Origin: Lacipirellula limnantheis
Lineage (GTDB): Bacteria; Planctomycetota; Planctomycetia; Pirellulales; Lacipirellulaceae
Assembly (NCBI RefSeq): GCF_007746075.1
Contig: NZ_CP036339.1
Coordinates: 4,555,786-4,619,785 of the forward strand
Reading direction: 5' to 3'
DNA length: 64,000 nt
A program made the position numbers and the translations under genes. The notes under the pieces were generated by a model. The model searched no databases and was not told the origin of the DNA. It saw only the letters and a program-made list of their open reading frames with translations. This document shows, piece by piece, positions 61,022 through 64,000 of the stretch; position 1 is the stretch's first letter, and the number at the start of each line of letters is the position of its first letter.

Positions 61022-61273
61022 TCAGTTGTGTTCCATGCCGTAAGTGCTCCAATGCCACACTTCGTAAGCGACTACTAGGCATGGGGCGGATATGAAACCG
61101 ACGACCGCACCGATCCAGGGATGCCGAACAGGCGTAAGAATGCCGGCACCGATGAGCGCCCCTGAGAATGAGATGGCGAACAGGGCAGGCTGCAATCTTA
61201 AGGTGAATATGCCAATCCCGACGGCGACAAGGGTTGTGGCAACAAACAATCTCTTGAGCGAGTAATTGGCCAT
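61022..61273 (-). CDS. Small membrane protein
   Basis: 83 residues. YSLKRLFVATTLVAVGIGIF opens the chain, then two more hydrophobic segments. RFSLRxLL-type N-terminus. Start at 61273; a precise -10 is not obvious. Confidence 0.65.
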   Translation of the reverse strand: MANYSLKRLFVATTLVAVGIGIFTLRLQPALFAISFSGALIGAGILTPVRHPWIGAVVGFISAPCLVVAYEVWHWSTYGMEHN

Positions 61274-61283
61274 ACAATAACTA

Positions 61284-61511
61284 CTAGCCCCCAGCCTCCC
61301 CGCCGGGGTCAGGGACGCTGCGCAACGGCCCGAGCAGGCTGGTGAAGCTGAAGCCGCAGTGAGGGCAGTCTACGGCGTAGGAGTAGCCGAGCTTTACTTC
61401 CTCGCCTTCCAATGACGCCCCACTCGCCGGTCGAGTGACCATCACGTCCATGCGCGTCATCGACGCCGGCTTTCCGCATTTAGTGCAGGTGGTGAGGGTC
61501 GGGAAGGCCAT
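61284..61511 (-). CDS. Small zinc-ribbon protein
   Basis: 75 residues from ATG 61511 (TACAAT 7 nt upstream). CTKC (about 9-12) and CPHC (about 51-54) make a split zinc ribbon. The C-terminal VPDPGGEAGG and stop come from the CTAGCCCCCAG repeat. Confidence 0.68.
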   Translation of the reverse strand: MAFPTLTTCTKCGKPASMTRMDVMVTRPASGASLEGEEVKLGYSYAVDCPHCGFSFTSLLGPLRSVPDPGGEAGG

Positions 61512-61570
61512 GTCTCGCATTGTAACCGCCCACGCGGGAATGCAATCCGACGCGCGTTGCTATCCCTGAT

Positions 61571-61813
61571 TCAATCTTGCAGCTGATTCGGCCTGCGACG
61601 CAGTACAAGAACCAACGTCAATAGCACAAGCGCAATGCCTGAAACCAACCACGCCCCCAACCATAGATAGTCACGCCCGTCGATGTCGGATGGAAGCAGG
61701 TTTCCCCTACTCAGGTCTTGGCGATATAGACTGACGAGTTTAGCGAACTGAATTAACAAGATGGAGCCGATGGCGGCCGAAATCAGTGCTAAGGTGTATC
61801 GCACGATTGTCAT
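61571..61813 (-). CDS. Small two-helix membrane protein
   Basis: 80 residues. TLALISAAIGSILLIQFAKL and WLGAWLVSGIALVLLTLVLV flank a polar loop; basic C-terminus. Unknown function. Confidence 0.65.
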   Translation of the reverse strand: MTIVRYTLALISAAIGSILLIQFAKLVSLYRQDLSRGNLLPSDIDGRDYLWLGAWLVSGIALVLLTLVLVLRRRPNQLQD

Positions 61814-61991
61814 CCATAAAAAAGCTGCTTATTGAAATCTCTAAGCCCGCATTCTAACCCCGATTCTGGGGCTGCACACTTAGTCGGGCACTACCCAATT
61901 CTGCGTCCCACCTTTCTCGGCACGAAGAATGCGTCGTGCTGCGGTCTCAACGACATCGGACCCATGGACAGACCCCCTCTTAGCATCGACC

Positions 61992-62108
61992 ATGGCACCG
62001 AACGCACCACTGCCAGTCGTCCTCGTCACCGGCGGCAACCGCGGCATCGGCTTGGAAATCGCCAAACAACTGGCTGGTCGCGGACATCACGCCGTGGTCG
62101 CGTGCTGA
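61992..62108 (+). pseudogene. Truncated short-chain dehydrogenase, N-terminal fragment 3
   Basis: 38 codons: VVLVTGGNRGIGLEIAKQLA then an earlier stop (TGC TGA) than in copies 1 and 2; same 3' flank. Confidence 0.8.
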
Positions 62109-62638
62109 GATCAGGCCAAAGGGGAAGCGGCGGTGAAAAGGTGTGAAAGAGGCCCGGTGATGCTGCCGAGATCGCTTGGCAAATCGCGGCGTCGCGATGA
62201 CGATCAGCAAGAGTTGCAAGGCGAGTCTAGTGGGCTGAGATTGTTGATCAAGTTGGCGCTGCTCGCGGCTCCTGGAGGCCCCCAGGCGGTCCGCTCTCGC
62301 GAGGAAACGGTGCAGCGCGACCTCGCAGACGCCCCTCAACAAACGGGTCCTTGAATCGCCGTCTAGGGCGTGGCTGGAGTGCGAGAGCGACACGGGTGAC
62401 AATTATCACGAGGAAGTTTTGCTGGACATCATGTCCGCCAGAGTCATTCATCGATTGCTAGGCGCGACCATCAAGGCACACAAGTTATCAGTGGTGAAGC
62501 CTAACGAATCTCACTAACCCGTTGAGCGTTGCCATCGTCGGTAAGAAGGCCTTTCGAACGATCCCAAGCTCAGCGACCCGGCCGCGGGAGCCACGATTGC
62601 AACCGCGACGATCAAGCCGGGTTCGCTGCAGCGCATGG
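62109..62638. other. SDR 3' flank and remnants, no gene
   Basis: 62160-62395 is the SDR flank repeat. 62440-62638 holds no supported gene. Confidence 0.4.
62396..62438 (+). repeat. Double-palindrome element, copy 13
   Basis: GTGACAATTATCAC at 62396-62409 and CTGGACATCATGTCCGC at 62422-62438 (two arm mismatches). Confidence 0.8.
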
Positions 62639-63061
62639 TTAGGCCGTGATCGTTGCATGAGCAGAAGATGCCTGAACTGCGATAGTCGCACCAGACATGA
62701 AATGAATGCCCGTGAGCCATTGCGGGTCTGGCGCTTGAGTGGGATCGGTCATGATAACTCCGTCTGCCCACTCCTCGTCCGTCCAATATCCCCACGTGTT
62801 GACGCAATCATCCTCGGTGAAAGGAAGTTCCGCATCGCGAGGAAGGAAGCGGAACTCGCTCACCTCTCGAAACTCCACGCTTACCGAGGCTGGCGTGCCG
62901 CCAGCAACACCGTCACCCGTGGAGCGCCGCCAATGCAACGAGAGAGTGCGGTGCTCTACCGAATAGTGGAGGCCACAAAAATCGAAGTTGTTATGTAGGT
63001 CGAGTTCATGTGGCGACTGCGACAGATAAATGCCGTCCTTGATTTCAAAGTCGCGTCGCAT
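62639..63061 (-). CDS. Conserved hypothetical soluble protein
   Basis: 140 residues, beta-rich: FEIKDGIYLSQSPHELDLHN, HYSVEHRTLSLHWRRS, SVSVEFREVSEFRF, then DCVNTWGYWTDEEWADGVIM. No signal peptide or membrane segment. No known family; looks intact. Confidence 0.68.
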   Translation of the reverse strand: MRRDFEIKDGIYLSQSPHELDLHNNFDFCGLHYSVEHRTLSLHWRRSTGDGVAGGTPASVSVEFREVSEFRFLPRDAELPFTEDDCVNTWGYWTDEEWADGVIMTDPTQAPDPQWLTGIHFMSGATIAVQASSAHATITA

Positions 63062-63419
63062 AGCGGCATAACTTGGTTATCGGATGTTTCTGCCTATCAC
63101 TTGTAGACGGCAAATGTGCGGCCTGACGCGCAGGCAAGCAATCGCCGCAAATTGAATCTTAACCTGGGGTTCGGTGACTGTCGTCCCTCGTGGTGCATCG
63201 ACCGTTGTCGTCTGGATTACACCCACCATCGGGCGCACAGCTCACCTGGGTGCATGCCCCCGGCTTTGTTCGCCGCCCGCTGGCCCACCTCCGCTTCGGG
63301 GCCTGCTTCGGTTACGCTTCGGCAGGCTTCTTCGCAACGATGGGCTAGCAGAGTAGTATCCAATTAACCCGATCCTCTTATTGCGGCCGGTACATAGATC
63401 GGGGGAAGCCCAAGACGTC
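63062..63419. other. No gene supported
   Basis: GC-rich with short direct repeats of GCTTCGG (about 63292-63322). Overlapping frames without motifs. Confidence 0.4.
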
Positions 63420-63818
63420 ATGTGGAAGTCGATGAGAGAGAAATCATTCTTGCTAAGAAGTCTGTGGTGTATTGTCGCAGCGGTCGCTTTGGTGTGCTTG
63501 CTGTTGACTCTTAGGGCATACTCAACGGCCAGTGCAGATAAATGGCGTGCAATGCACTGGCGCGGAGTTTTGATTTTTGGGTTTTTATTTTGTATCTCTT
63601 GCCTTAGCACGTATCGGGCTTACGGCCCACTCGTATTAGCCACCGTAATTGCAGGTGTTGTAAGCGCGGCAATCAACCGCGGTGACCAATTGCACCAGTT
63701 CCTTGTGTTCTGCTCCGTAAGTCTTCTGCTCGGAGTAGTAGTCGATTGCTATCTTGGGATGAGGACTGCAAAGAAAGGCGCTACAGTTTTAGAGATAGCT
63801 CAGAAAAGGAACGTTTAG
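63420..63818 (+). CDS. Membrane protein
   Basis: 132 residues from ATG 63420 (a later ATG at 63432 is possible). Hydrophobic segments at about 12-30, 48-64, 68-84 and 95-112; polar C-terminal tail (MRTAKKGATVLEIAQKR). Unknown function. Confidence 0.62.
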   Translation: MWKSMREKSFLLRSLWCIVAAVALVCLLLTLRAYSTASADKWRAMHWRGVLIFGFLFCISCLSTYRAYGPLVLATVIAGVVSAAINRGDQLHQFLVFCSVSLLLGVVVDCYLGMRTAKKGATVLEIAQKRNV

Positions 63819-63859
63819 GGCGGAGGGGAGTGGGGAGTAAGGGCGTTCCACAAGATCTA

Positions 63860-63905
63860 CGCTTGGCGAGCGTAGGGCTCTTGCGACGCTGATAGCGTCG
63901 TCGAC
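63860..63905 (+). repeat. Shared upstream repeat, partial copy
   Basis: TTGGCGAGCGTAGGGCTCTT and CGCTGATAG resemble the block before the 8940, 16635, 25010 and 37759 genes, but no start codon follows at the usual place. Confidence 0.5.
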
Positions 63906-63925
63906 CAGCAGCCGCTTCGCCCCTT

Positions 63926-64000
63926 TCAACTCTTCACCGGCCGCTTGAGCCTGTCTGAGCGCACGACCTCCGTCGGCTGATAGACTGTGGTTGGACGTGA
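63926..64000 (-). CDS. Possible C-terminus of a gene cut by the window edge
   Basis: 24 codons read from the edge (SRPTTVYQPTEVVRSDRLKR then PVKS and TGA). Composition is protein-like; nothing more can be said. Confidence 0.3.
   Translation of the reverse strand, partial: SRPTTVYQPTEVVRSDRLKRPVKS

Noticed and set aside
5482..62438. CRISPR array
   Set aside because: The repeated palindromes are kilobases apart with no regular spacers and no cas genes.

Overview
The window looks like planctomycete chromosome, most likely Pirellulales (inference). Supporting features are secreted proteins with a VPEPS (PEP-CTERM) tail, a dockerin-like repeat in a very large beta-helix protein, WD40 and HEAT-like secreted proteins, many very small membrane proteins built around a short 'RFTLRtLL'-type hydrophobic segment, and moderately high GC. 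No ribosomal or other core operon is present. This is an accessory region dense in small genes, repeats and gene remnants.

Layout. 0-3.4 kb holds the most unusual locus: a 477-residue protein of possible helicase fold, a roughly 480-nt structured RNA with its own promoter and a perfect hairpin plus T-run, and a reverse transcriptase (YVDD) starting 15 nt after that T-run. 3.4-9 kb is repeat-rich and decayed, with fragments of GH3, Rrf2 and other genes among small intact ones. 9-14.4 kb carries a minus-strand set of paralogous two-helix membrane proteins, called here the YIRY family. 14.7-18.4 kb holds Ku (non-homologous end joining), small membrane or secreted proteins and a ferredoxin. 18.4-27 kb is repeat-rich, with one Rrf2 regulator and the first copy of a segmental duplication. 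27-36.7 kb carries larger genes: PEP-CTERM, a HEAT-like secreted protein, an aspartyl protease with PDZ domain, and an ankyrin protein. 37.1-39.4 kb is the second copy of the segmental duplication, offset 12,749 bp. 40-44.4 kb is a tandem minus-strand array of six YIRY paralogues. 44.4-60 kb holds large secreted proteins (LRR, two PEP-CTERM, two propeller proteins). 60-64 kb has small membrane genes and a third truncated dehydrogenase repeat.

Three patterns run through the window. First, most small genes have a -10-like hexamer (TATACT, TAAAAT, TACAAT) ending 6-8 nt before the ATG, which predicts leaderless mRNAs. Second, a composite double palindrome (GTGACAATTATCAC, a spacer, then CCGGACATNATGTCCGG) occurs 13 times, always in the same orientation. 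Third, paralogous genes exist as intact copies plus many orphan 3' fragments, suggesting active recombination or gene conversion. Apart from short overlapping pairs, little here looks like a metabolic operon. The reverse-transcriptase module is the best candidate for an undescribed system.
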